Shown piece after piece: positions 57,010-64,000 of a stretch of 64,000 bases of DNA. The DNA lies in contig NZ_BSEJ01000005.1 of assembly GCF_027921765.1 (NCBI RefSeq), positions 62,001 through 126,000 on the forward strand, read 5' to 3'. The notes below the pieces were generated by a model, which did not search any database, was not told the origin of the DNA, and worked only from the letters and a program-made list of their open reading frames with translations. Both the position numbers and the translations under genes were made by a program. Source of the DNA: Microbacterium barkeri (GTDB lineage: Bacteria > Actinomycetota > Actinomycetes > Actinomycetales > Microbacteriaceae). The stretch's first letter is position 1. Each line of letters starts with the position of its first letter.

Positions 57010-57060
57010 CGGCCCCGGGTTCGCCGCAGATCACGGCGATCAGCGCCCCGGCCGCGCCCG

Positions 57061-58011
57061 TCAGCGCGCCCGGGCTCGCGACCGAGGACGCGCGGGCGGG
57101 ATCGGCGGGGCCGGGACGGGGGCGCCGACGTGCCCGACGAGCTCGCCGATGCCCTCGACCGTCATCCGCACCTCGTCGCCCTCGCGCAGCGGCGGCAGGG
57201 TGCTGCCGCGCCCCCAGAGCTCGCCGAGGCAGCCGCCGTTGCCGACGGTGCCCGAGCCGAGCACGTCCCCCGGGACGACGCGCGCATTGCGCGAGGCGTA
57301 CGCGACGAGCTCGGCGAAGGGCCATCCCATGTTCGACACGAGATCCTCGCCGTACCGCTCGCCGTTGACGGACACCTCGGCGCGCAGGGCGAGGAAGCCG
57401 TCCTCGTCGCGGAAGCGCTCGAGCTCGTCGGCCGTGACGATCCACGGGCCGAGGCTCGTGGCGAAGTCCTTGCCCTTGCACGGCCCGAGGCGCACCTTCA
57501 TCTCCCGCGACTGCAGGTCGCGGGCCGACCAGTCGTTCATGATCGTGTAGCCGAAGATCACGGCGTCCGCCTCGGCCGGCGAGAGGTTCGCACCTGCGCC
57601 GCCGAGCACCGCGGCGACCTCGAGCTCGAAGTCGAGGCGCTGCGTCTCGGGCGGGGCGATCGTCTCGCCGGGACCGGCGATCGTGTGCGGGTTCGTGAAG
57701 TAGAAGGTCGGCGCCTGGTACCACTCGGGCACGACCTCGCTCTTGCCGTCGACCGACGCGCTGACCCCCTCGACGTGCTCCTCGAACGCGACGAAGTCCC
57801 GCACGGAGGCCGGCGACAGCGGCGCGCGCAGCGTCACGTCGGCAAGGGGCGCGACCGGATGGCCCGCGCGCTCGCGAAGCGCGGGGAGCGCCCCGAGCCC
57901 TGCGGCGAGCACGTCGCCCACCGTGAGCGCGTCGGGGAACGGGATGACCCCCGCGTCCTCGATGAAGCCGTCCTCCTCGCGGCCGGCGCGCGTCCACCGC
58001 CCGATCCTCAT
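57061..58011 (-). CDS. Fumarylacetoacetate hydrolase family protein (1)
   Basis: The 316-residue protein has the FAH fold core: FELEVAAVLG supplies the metal-binding acids, followed by FGYTIMNDWSARDLQSREM, GKDFATSLGPWIV and GSGTVGNGGCLGELWGRG. The family contains fumarylpyruvate and fumarylacetoacetate hydrolases and 2-oxo-diene hydratases/decarboxylases of meta-cleavage pathways. It is the last gene of the cluster, overlapping the amidohydrolase gene (ATGA). The reaction is unassigned. Confidence 0.87.
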   Translation of the reverse strand: MRIGRWTRAGREEDGFIEDAGVIPFPDALTVGDVLAAGLGALPALRERAGHPVAPLADVTLRAPLSPASVRDFVAFEEHVEGVSASVDGKSEVVPEWYQAPTFYFTNPHTIAGPGETIAPPETQRLDFELEVAAVLGGAGANLSPAEADAVIFGYTIMNDWSARDLQSREMKVRLGPCKGKDFATSLGPWIVTADELERFRDEDGFLALRAEVSVNGERYGEDLVSNMGWPFAELVAYASRNARVVPGDVLGSGTVGNGGCLGELWGRGSTLPPLREGDEVRMTVEGIGELVGHVGAPVPAPPIPPARPRSRARAR

Positions 58012-59048
58012 GCCCGTGCCTCCGCAACCGGAGCGCTCGCGGCATCCGCCCCATGCACGCCCGCGGCGAGCGCGTCCGCCGTGCGGGAGAGCACGGCATC
58101 GGCATCCGCGAGCCCCGCCCCCTGCACGAAGCCGACGGGGTCGTCGAGCCCCATGTCGAACGGGAAGTCGCTGCCGAGCACGACGCGGTCGACCCCCGCG
58201 ACCTCGACGAGCGCGCGCAGCGTGCGCTCGTCGTGCACGACCGTGTCGAACCAGAGCCGGCGCAGGTACGTCGACGGCGGCTCGGCGCAGCCCCGCGCCT
58301 CGGGGCGCACCGCCCACGCGCGATCCGAGCGGCCGATCAGCGTCGGCAGGTAGCCCCCGCCGTGCGCGGCCACGATCCGCAGCTCCGGATGACGGTCGAG
58401 CACGCCCGCGAAGATGAGGTGCGAGAGCGCGACGGCGTTCTCGGTCGGCTGCCCCACGGTGTTCGAGAGGTAGAACCGGTCGAGGCGCTCGTCGAGCGAG
58501 CATCCGAACGGGTGCAGGAACACGATCGCGCCGAGCTCGGCGGCGCGGGCCCAGAACGGCTCGAGCCGCTCGTCCGACAGCTCGACGTCTCCCGCGAACG
58601 AGGAGATCTCGACCCCGAGCAGCCCGTGCGCGAGCACCGCGTCGTCGAGGCACTCGACGAGACGCGACGGGTGCTGCAGCGGCACGGTGCCGAGCCCGCG
58701 GAGGCGGTCGGGGGCGGTCGCGATGTGCGCCGCGATCTGCCGGTTCGCCTCCTTCGCGATCCACACGCCGAGCTCCTCGTCGGCCCACGGATGGAAGTGG
58801 TTCGGCGACGGGCTCACCCACTGCTGCGCGACCCCCTGCTCGTCCATGGCGGCGATGCGCGCGGCCGGGGCGGTGAGCAGCGGGATGCGCGCGCCGATCA
58901 TGCGGCCGGATGCGGCCAGGCTCTCCGGCCCGTTGCGGCGCGCGTCGAGAGCGTTCGCGGCCGCGAAGCCGTCGGGGTCGCGGCGCGCGACCTCCTCCTG
59001 CAGTGCGGGCAGGAGGAGGTGCGCGTGGACGTCGATCGCGCCGCTCAT
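58008..59048 (-). CDS. Amidohydrolase 2 family protein, decarboxylase-like
   Basis: The 346-residue TIM-barrel protein has the metal motif DVHAH (His8, His10), HPF and AHGGGYLPT histidines and the final Asp in VLGSDFPFDMG, the pattern of ACMSD and gamma-resorcylate decarboxylase-like enzymes. It could decarboxylate a hydroxybenzoate or a ring-cleavage product, or hydrolyse one. Overlaps link it to the FAD monooxygenase and FAH genes. Confidence 0.87.
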   Translation of the reverse strand: MSGAIDVHAHLLLPALQEEVARRDPDGFAAANALDARRNGPESLAASGRMIGARIPLLTAPAARIAAMDEQGVAQQWVSPSPNHFHPWADEELGVWIAKEANRQIAAHIATAPDRLRGLGTVPLQHPSRLVECLDDAVLAHGLLGVEISSFAGDVELSDERLEPFWARAAELGAIVFLHPFGCSLDERLDRFYLSNTVGQPTENAVALSHLIFAGVLDRHPELRIVAAHGGGYLPTLIGRSDRAWAVRPEARGCAEPPSTYLRRLWFDTVVHDERTLRALVEVAGVDRVVLGSDFPFDMGLDDPVGFVQGAGLADADAVLSRTADALAAGVHGADAASAPVAEARA

Positions 59049-60178
59049 GCGGGCTGCGCCATCTGCTGCGCGACGCCGAAGATGAGGCCGGCCGCGTCGG
59101 CGTCGCGGTTGTGCTCGAGCTGCCAGCGTCCGAGCTGCACCGACGCCTCGACGACCGCGGTCGCACGCGGCACGCGGCGGGCGTGGAACGCGTCCCAGAG
59201 GCCCTGGTCCACGGCGTCGGCGGCGATGAGGAGCTCCGCGAGCACGATGCCGTCCTCCATCGCCTGCGCGGCGCCCTGGGCGACCGTGGGCGGGCAGCTG
59301 TGCGCAGCGTCGCCGATGACGACCGTGCGGCCGCGGTTCCACGCGCCGTCGAGGATGTGCGCCGTGAACCACGTGTAGTTGATGCGGCTCGACTCGGACA
59401 GGCTCTCGCGGATGGCGTTCCACGGGCCGCCGTAGGCCGCCGAGAGCCCCTTCATGATCTCCACGGCCTCCGCCGGGGCGACGCCGAAGCGATCCTGCGC
59501 GTCCTCGACGAGGAACGCGTACATCGTGTCCTCGCCCGTGGGCGTGTAGCCGGCGATGTACGCGGGGCCGCCGTAGTACAGCTGGCTCTGCGTGACCTCG
59601 GCCGGCCGCGGGACGAAGGCGCGCCAGATGCCCATGCCCGTGTGCTCGGGCTGGGTCTCGATGCCGATCAGCTCGCGCACGGTCGAGTGGATGCCGTCGG
59701 CCCCGATGAGCAGGTCGTACTCGCCGACGGGCGCGCCGCCGACGTCGACGAGCACCCCGCCCTCGGTCTCGCGCACGCCGGTGACCTTCGCGCCGTAGTG
59801 CACGCGCACGCCGAGCGACTCGGCGCGCTCGACGAGGATGCGCGCGAGGTCGGGCCGGTACATGCCCATGCAGGCGGGGAAGTCGGGGCCGCCGGTCTTC
59901 ACCTCGGGAAGCTCGGCGATGACGGGCGCGTCCGGGCCGGGCGCGCGCAGGGTGAGCCCCTCGAACGGGTAGCCCTGGGCTGCGGCCTGCTCCCACACCC
60001 CCAGGCGGCCGAGAGCGCGCAGCGCATTGCCCTGCAGCGTGATCCCGGAGCCGAGCGCCGACAGCTCGGGCTTGAGCTCGTACACGTCGACGGAGACGCC
60101 GGCCTCGGCGAGCGGGATCGCGGCGGCCATGCTGGCGGCGCCGCACCCGGCGATCGCGACCTTCGTCACTGCGGTCAT
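59045..60178 (-). CDS. FAD-dependent aromatic-ring monooxygenase (class A type)
   Basis: The 377-residue protein has an N-terminal dinucleotide fold in a variant form (VAIAGCGAASMAAAIPLAEAG), the DG motif YDLLIGADGIHSTVR, and GDAAHSCPPTVAQGAAQAMEDG for the FAD ribityl. This is the salicylate/3-hydroxybenzoate hydroxylase group. The first glycine motif reads GCGAAS rather than GAGIGG, an uncommon but compatible form. It would hydroxylate the ring before cleavage. GAGGAGG lies upstream of ATG 60178. Confidence 0.87.
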   Translation of the reverse strand: MTAVTKVAIAGCGAASMAAAIPLAEAGVSVDVYELKPELSALGSGITLQGNALRALGRLGVWEQAAAQGYPFEGLTLRAPGPDAPVIAELPEVKTGGPDFPACMGMYRPDLARILVERAESLGVRVHYGAKVTGVRETEGGVLVDVGGAPVGEYDLLIGADGIHSTVRELIGIETQPEHTGMGIWRAFVPRPAEVTQSQLYYGGPAYIAGYTPTGEDTMYAFLVEDAQDRFGVAPAEAVEIMKGLSAAYGGPWNAIRESLSESSRINYTWFTAHILDGAWNRGRTVVIGDAAHSCPPTVAQGAAQAMEDGIVLAELLIAADAVDQGLWDAFHARRVPRATAVVEASVQLGRWQLEHNRDADAAGLIFGVAQQMAQPA

Positions 60179-60237
60179 GGAAGAACCTCCTCGTTCTCGG
60201 ATGTGTCTGATGCGGATGGCCCGCGGATGTCGGATGG

Positions 60238-61230
60238 TCAGAGGATCGCGAGCGGGTTGACCGGCGACCCGACCGCGCCCGTGATCGGGATCGTCGCCGC
60301 GGTGAGCAGGAACTCCCATCGTCCCCGTTCCCGGCACGCGTCGGCCAGCCGGTCGAGATCCCACATCTCGCCGACCGTGAGCCCCATGTTGGGGATGACG
60401 ACCTGGTGCAGGGGCTGGAAGGCCGCGTCGAACTCGTTCGGGCGCACCTCGAAGCCCCACGTGTCGGTCGCGATCGCCGCGATCTCCGAGCGGTGCAGCC
60501 ATCCGGCCGTCGTGAACGACAGCCCGGCCGAGGGGCCGCCCGCGTAGTCGCCCCAGCCCTCGCGTCGCGCGCGTGCGAGCCGGCCGGTGCGCACGAGCAC
60601 GATGTCGCCGCGGCCCACGCCGCTCGTCGGGCCCTGCGCGGCGATGCACGCGTCGAGCTCGGCGGCCGTGATCGCGTAGCCGTCCTCGATCTCGCCCGTC
60701 TCGGGGCGCAGGAACGCCCCCAGGTCGAGCAGCACCCCGCGGCTCACGAGCCGGTCGGCCGTGTGCTCGATGCCCGTGACGAGGTCGCCGTCGCTCGTGA
60801 CGACATCGCCCGCGCGGCGCCCGTTCCACGCGAAGCCGCGGTCGAAGATGTGGCCGAGGCCGTCCCACTGCGTCGAGCACTGCAGCGGCATCGCGATCAC
60901 GTCGTCGGCGCCCCCGATCCCGTGCGGGAAGCCCTGGGCGCCGCGCTCGGCGTCGGTTCCCGTGTCGAGCATCGTGTGCACAGGGTTCGTGCGGCGCCGC
61001 CATCCCTTCTGCGGTCCGTCCATGTCGAACGACTGCGCGAGCGAGACGACGAGGCCGTCCTGCACGAGGCCGGCGGCCGTCCGCCGCTTGGCGTCGTCGA
61101 TGAAGTTCAGCGTGCCGACGACGTCGTCCTCGCCCCAGCGCCCCCAGTTCCGGTACGCCTCGGCCGCCGCCGCGATGTGGCCGGCGGGGTCGGCACGGTC
61201 GAGCTCCTGCGGATCCTCGGTGGGCGTCAT
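60238..61230 (-). CDS. Cyclase family (kynurenine formamidase-like, PF04199) protein
   Basis: The 330-residue protein carries the metal site of this family in the form CSTQWDGLGHIFDRG, the long-chain variant of HxGTHxDxPxH, and DIVLVRTGRL, TAGWLHRSEIAAI. Kynurenine formamidases, isatin hydrolases and related amide or lactone hydrolases belong here. In this cluster it may open a cyclic or amide intermediate. Its start overlaps the upstream FAH gene stop (ATGA). Confidence 0.85.
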   Translation of the reverse strand: MTPTEDPQELDRADPAGHIAAAAEAYRNWGRWGEDDVVGTLNFIDDAKRRTAAGLVQDGLVVSLAQSFDMDGPQKGWRRRTNPVHTMLDTGTDAERGAQGFPHGIGGADDVIAMPLQCSTQWDGLGHIFDRGFAWNGRRAGDVVTSDGDLVTGIEHTADRLVSRGVLLDLGAFLRPETGEIEDGYAITAAELDACIAAQGPTSGVGRGDIVLVRTGRLARARREGWGDYAGGPSAGLSFTTAGWLHRSEIAAIATDTWGFEVRPNEFDAAFQPLHQVVIPNMGLTVGEMWDLDRLADACRERGRWEFLLTAATIPITGAVGSPVNPLAIL

Positions 61231-62201
61231 CGCGCGGTCCCCTCGGCGACGCAGCGCACGACCTGGGCGCCCAGGCCCGAGATCGCCCCGGTCATGACGT
61301 CGCCGTCCCGCAGGAACCTCTTCCAGTGCTGGCCGTTGCCCGCAGGGCTGCCCGTGAGGAGCAGGTCGCCCGGGAGCAGCGGCATCGTCTGGCTCGCCGC
61401 CGAGATGAGCGCGGGGATGTCGAAGAGGAGATCGCTCGTCGAGGAGTCCTGCATCGTCTGCCCGTTGAGCTCGAGGCGCACGCGCGCGTCCTTCTCGTCG
61501 ACGAGGCCGGCCGGCACGAGGAACGGCCCGGTCGGCAGGAAGCCGGGCGCGTTCTTCGACCGGTACCAGTCAGTGCCGATCTCCTTCATGTCCTTGCGGA
61601 ACACGAGGTCGCGCGTCGTGATGTCGTTGACGATCGTGTAGCCCGCGACGTGCTCCATCGCGTCCTCCCGCGAGACGCGGAACGCCTCGCGGCCGATGAC
61701 GACGGCGAGCTCGAGCTCCCAGTCGTGCACCTCGCTGTAGGGCGGCAGCGCGAGCGGCACGTCGTCGCCCACGACGCACGCGGGCAGGCCGATGAAGAAG
61801 TACGGCTCGCCGCTCGCCGCGCGCTCGTCCATCATGTCGGCCGCGAACGCGCGCGCCTCCTCGGGCGTGCGGTCGGTGTTGTTCGTGAGCCCCGCCGCGA
61901 CGAGCTCGATGACGTGCTGACGGTAGTTCGCCCCCGTCTGCAGCACCTGGCGCGGCTCGACCGGCGCCGTGAGCACGACCTCGTCCAGCGGCCGCCATGG
62001 GCCGTCGGTCTCGGCGAGCGCGGCCATCCGCTCCCAGCCGGCGAAGGCGTCCGCGAGGAACGCGTTGAGGTCGGGGGCGCCGAGCTCATCGGGCCCCACG
62101 GGCCGGATGCGATCCCCGGCCACGAGGCCGAGGCGCACCTCCGCGCCGTCACGGTAGCGCGCGAGCGCGAAGCGGTTGTCGAGCCGCGGGTGCGACGTCA
62201 T
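61227..62201 (-). CDS. Fumarylacetoacetate hydrolase family protein (2)
   Basis: The 324-residue protein has HDWELELAVVIG and GYTIVNDITTRDLVFR, the metal-binding FAH core, and PLLPGDLLLTGSPAGNG near the end. It is clearly distinct from FAH protein 1. I choose ATG 62201 because GAGGAG stands 6 nt upstream; ATG 62207 would overlap that site. Likely a hydrolase, hydratase or decarboxylase of the ring-cleavage product. Confidence 0.87.
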   Translation of the reverse strand: MTSHPRLDNRFALARYRDGAEVRLGLVAGDRIRPVGPDELGAPDLNAFLADAFAGWERMAALAETDGPWRPLDEVVLTAPVEPRQVLQTGANYRQHVIELVAAGLTNNTDRTPEEARAFAADMMDERAASGEPYFFIGLPACVVGDDVPLALPPYSEVHDWELELAVVIGREAFRVSREDAMEHVAGYTIVNDITTRDLVFRKDMKEIGTDWYRSKNAPGFLPTGPFLVPAGLVDEKDARVRLELNGQTMQDSSTSDLLFDIPALISAASQTMPLLPGDLLLTGSPAGNGQHWKRFLRDGDVMTGAISGLGAQVVRCVAEGTAR

Positions 62202-62253
62202 CGTCATCTCCTCATCATGAAGCGGATGGCCGGAGTCCGGCCCTGGGGACGCG

Positions 62254-62285
62254 GGAACGCGGGTCGCGTGCGCGACCCGCGTTCC
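62254..62285. terminator. Strong GC-rich hairpin between dioxygenase and FAH genes
   Basis: Perfect 15-bp arms GGAACGCGGGTCGCG and its inverse are separated by two bases. It lies 8 bp after the dioxygenase stop. No U-tract follows, so it may be an actinobacterial terminator, an attenuator or an mRNA end-protecting stem that lets the dioxygenase be made in excess. Confidence 0.7.
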
Positions 62286-62292
62286 GTCGGCG

Positions 62293-63309
62293 TCAGCCCC
62301 GGCCCTGGACGGCGTAGGGGTTGAGCAGGGCTTCCTTGATCTCGTCCGGCACGCCCTCCTCGGTGGCGGACGGGCCGTTCGCGGGCGGGAACGACTCCGT
62401 CATCGACATCGGCATCGCGCCGTTGCGGTAGAAGTTGTTCGAGCCCTGCGAGGGGCGCCACGTGTTCGCCTCCCAGTCCGGCACGTAGTTGCGGTAGCCG
62501 CCCGTGTTGAGCTCGATGCGCAGGCTCGAGGGCTCGCGGTAGTAGAGGAACGTCTGCTCGCCGATGCCGTGGATGTTGGGGCCGTACTCGATCGGCGTGC
62601 CGTTCTCCATGAGCACGTCGGCGGCGATGAGCAGCTCCTCGCGGGTGTCGACCCAGAAGGCGTAGTGGTTGATGCGGCCGTCGCGGTCGGAGCCGTCGAG
62701 CACGACGCCGAGGTCGTGCGACTTCTCGTTGGTCGTCAGCACGCTGAACACCGAGATGGGCGCCTCGTCGAGCACGGTGCGCGCCATGAAGCGGAAGCCG
62801 AGGACGCGCACGTACCACTCGACGAACGCGTCGACGTCGCGCGCCGCGATCGTGACGTGGTCGAGCTGGCGCGGGGCGCCCGCGTGAGACGAGCGGCGCG
62901 CCGGGCGGTCGGGGTAGATCGACGCCTGGTCTGCGCCCGAGACGTAGTGCTCGACGTCCCAGTGCAGCGTCATGCGGTGCCCCTGCGGACCGACGAAGCG
63001 GTAGGCGCGACCGATCGCGTGCCCCTCGAACCACTCGCCCTCGACGCCCTCGGCCTCGAGCCGGCGGACGGCCTCCTCGAGCGCCTCGGGGCTCGTCGTG
63101 CGCCATGCGGCGGTCTCGAGCGCGGGCTCGTCGCCCGGGACGACGACGACGCTGTAGCGGTAGTAGTCGCCCCAGCAGCGCAGGTAGACGGCGCCGTCGA
63201 TGCGGTCGACGACCTGCAGGCCGACCTGCTCCTCGTAGAACTTCACCGACGCCTCGACGTCGGGCGTCGTGATGGCGACGTAGGACAGATGCGAAAGCAG
63301 TTTGATCAT
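62293..63309 (-). CDS. Type I extradiol ring-cleavage dioxygenase (VOC superfamily)
   Basis: The 338-residue protein has two VOC modules. In the second, His151 (LDHVTIAARD), His215 (INHYAFWVD) and Glu266 (SLRIELNTGG) form the 2-His-1-carboxylate iron site of catechol 2,3-dioxygenases. It should cleave a catecholic ring next to the hydroxyl pair. Start ATG 63309 has GAAGGGATC upstream; an in-frame ATG at 63396 would add 29 polar residues. It is the first gene of the leftward ring-cleavage cluster. Confidence 0.9.
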   Translation of the reverse strand: MIKLLSHLSYVAITTPDVEASVKFYEEQVGLQVVDRIDGAVYLRCWGDYYRYSVVVVPGDEPALETAAWRTTSPEALEEAVRRLEAEGVEGEWFEGHAIGRAYRFVGPQGHRMTLHWDVEHYVSGADQASIYPDRPARRSSHAGAPRQLDHVTIAARDVDAFVEWYVRVLGFRFMARTVLDEAPISVFSVLTTNEKSHDLGVVLDGSDRDGRINHYAFWVDTREELLIAADVLMENGTPIEYGPNIHGIGEQTFLYYREPSSLRIELNTGGYRNYVPDWEANTWRPSQGSNNFYRNGAMPMSMTESFPPANGPSATEEGVPDEIKEALLNPYAVQGRG

Positions 63310-63563
63310 CTTCGATCCCTTCTCGGGTAGGTCTGCATCCACTCTCCGGCCATCGGGACTATCAGGGAACCCGAATTCTTCGATCCTCGGCATCACTCTG
63401 ATTTATGACTCGGTGGGCCGCGTGCGCGCTCTTCAGCGCGGCCGATGACCGGCATTCGGATCGCTGATATCGCCCCCTCCCGCTCCCCCGCCGCGCGCTA
63501 GATTCGAAGGGACGACAGCGGCGAAGGCGCCGCGCGCGACGGTGGACGAGGGAGTGACACGAC
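63310..63563. promoter_or_regulatory. Divergent intergenic region, dioxygenase and CoA-transferase genes
   Basis: TAGATT at 63499-63504 is a candidate rightward -10 box. TTCGATCC occurs twice (near 63311 and 63377) and TTCGAAGG once, possible recognition half-sites. No complete palindrome or open frame is convincing. Confidence 0.3.
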
Positions 63564-64000
63564 GTGATCGACAAGCAGATCCCGACGGCGGCCGAGGCGG
63601 TCGCCGACATCCCGGATGGCGCGAGCATCGCGGTCGGCGGCTTCGGGCTCTCGGGCAACCCCATCGCCCTCATCGAGGCCCTGCTCGCGCAGGGGACCAC
63701 CGACCTCTCGATCGTCTCGAACAACTGCGGCGTCGACGACTGGGGGCTCGGCGTGCTCCTCGGCGCTCGCCGCATCCGCAAGATGACCTCGTCGTACGTC
63801 GGCGAGAACAGGGAGTTCGAGCGGCAGTTCCTCTCCGGCGAGCTCGAGCTCGAGCTCACCCCGCAGGGCACGCTCGCGGAGAAGCTGCGGGCGGGCGGCG
63901 CGGGGATCGCGGCGTTCTACACGCAGACGGGCGTGGGCACGCAGGTGGCCGACGGCGGCCTGCCGCGCCGGTACGCCGCCGACGGCTCGGTCGCTGTCGC
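63564..64000 (+). CDS. 3-oxoacid CoA-transferase subunit A, partial (C-terminus outside window)
   Basis: The 145 visible residues show [48 protein letters not shown] and [17 protein letters not shown], typical of succinyl-CoA:acetoacetate (SCOT) A subunits rather than of PcaI. GTG 63564 is the start. It differs markedly from the A subunit at 54766-55509, so the organism has at least two such enzymes. The B subunit should follow outside the window. Confidence 0.88.
   Translation, partial: MIDKQIPTAAEAVADIPDGASIAVGGFGLSGNPIALIEALLAQGTTDLSIVSNNCGVDDWGLGVLLGARRIRKMTSSYVGENREFERQFLSGELELELTPQGTLAEKLRAGGAGIAAFYTQTGVGTQVADGGLPRRYAADGSVAV

Overview
The window is very GC-rich, densely coded DNA. Family content (coproporphyrin-type heme genes with hemQ, an F420 gene set, CUT1 sugar transport without a local ATPase) and many apparently leaderless genes point to an actinobacterium, most likely a Microbacteriaceae member such as Microbacterium. 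This is inference from protein families and composition; no rRNA or other marker gene is present, and no tRNA, CRISPR array or classical insertion sequence was seen.

Layout. (1) 1-16054: a glycan-use locus. A leftward run encodes a DUF2264 protein, a sugar-binding lipoprotein, two CUT1 permeases, a YesL-like protein, a 2-hydroxyacid dehydrogenase, a secreted GH59-type glycosidase and a second secreted glycosidase cut by the window edge. Divergent from it are a heparinase II/III-type lyase and a DeoR/LacI hybrid regulator. (2) 16086-20569: an LLM oxidoreductase, a 3-hydroxyisobutyryl-CoA hydrolase-like protein, and an ABC ATPase with a ~490-residue acidic repeat tail. (3) 20586-27513: a small unknown protein, then an overlapping F420 operon (fbiC, FAD monooxygenase, fgd, cofC) and a DUF2786 protein. 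(4) 27635-37814: heme synthesis (hemL, B, D, C, Q, G, E leftward and hemA divergent) with three small membrane-associated genes inside; no ferrochelatase gene is in the cluster. (5) 38014-51785: a DNA-repair HhH-GPD protein, DUF1801, an NtaA-like FMN monooxygenase with an SsuABC-like transporter, an aromatic-acid-type MFS carrier, glyS, a MerR regulator facing a DUF2306 protein, and several single genes. (6) 51887-64000: aromatic catabolism: an IclR regulator, pcaF-pcaJ-pcaI, a MetE-like protein, and a ring-cleavage cluster (extradiol dioxygenase, two FAH-family enzymes, cyclase-family protein, FAD monooxygenase, amidohydrolase), ending in a second CoA-transferase A subunit.

Most striking points. 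An ~88-bp palindromic element occurs four times; two copies lie inside coding sequence, in the same reading frame, in fbiC and the adjacent monooxygenase. The CofH half of FbiC lacks the radical-SAM cysteines. Three other short repeat families lie between genes. Several genes, including hemA, show a TANNNT box 6-7 nt before an ATG/GTG, the pattern expected of leaderless transcripts.

How the genes fit together: the first locus would import and degrade a plant-type polysaccharide under local regulation. FbiC, CofC and Fgd would make and reduce F420 for LLM-type enzymes, though the LLM proteins here may use FMN instead. The heme block covers glutamyl-tRNA to coproheme decarboxylation except iron insertion. 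The last block would funnel an unidentified aromatic compound through ring cleavage and through the beta-ketoadipate end reactions.
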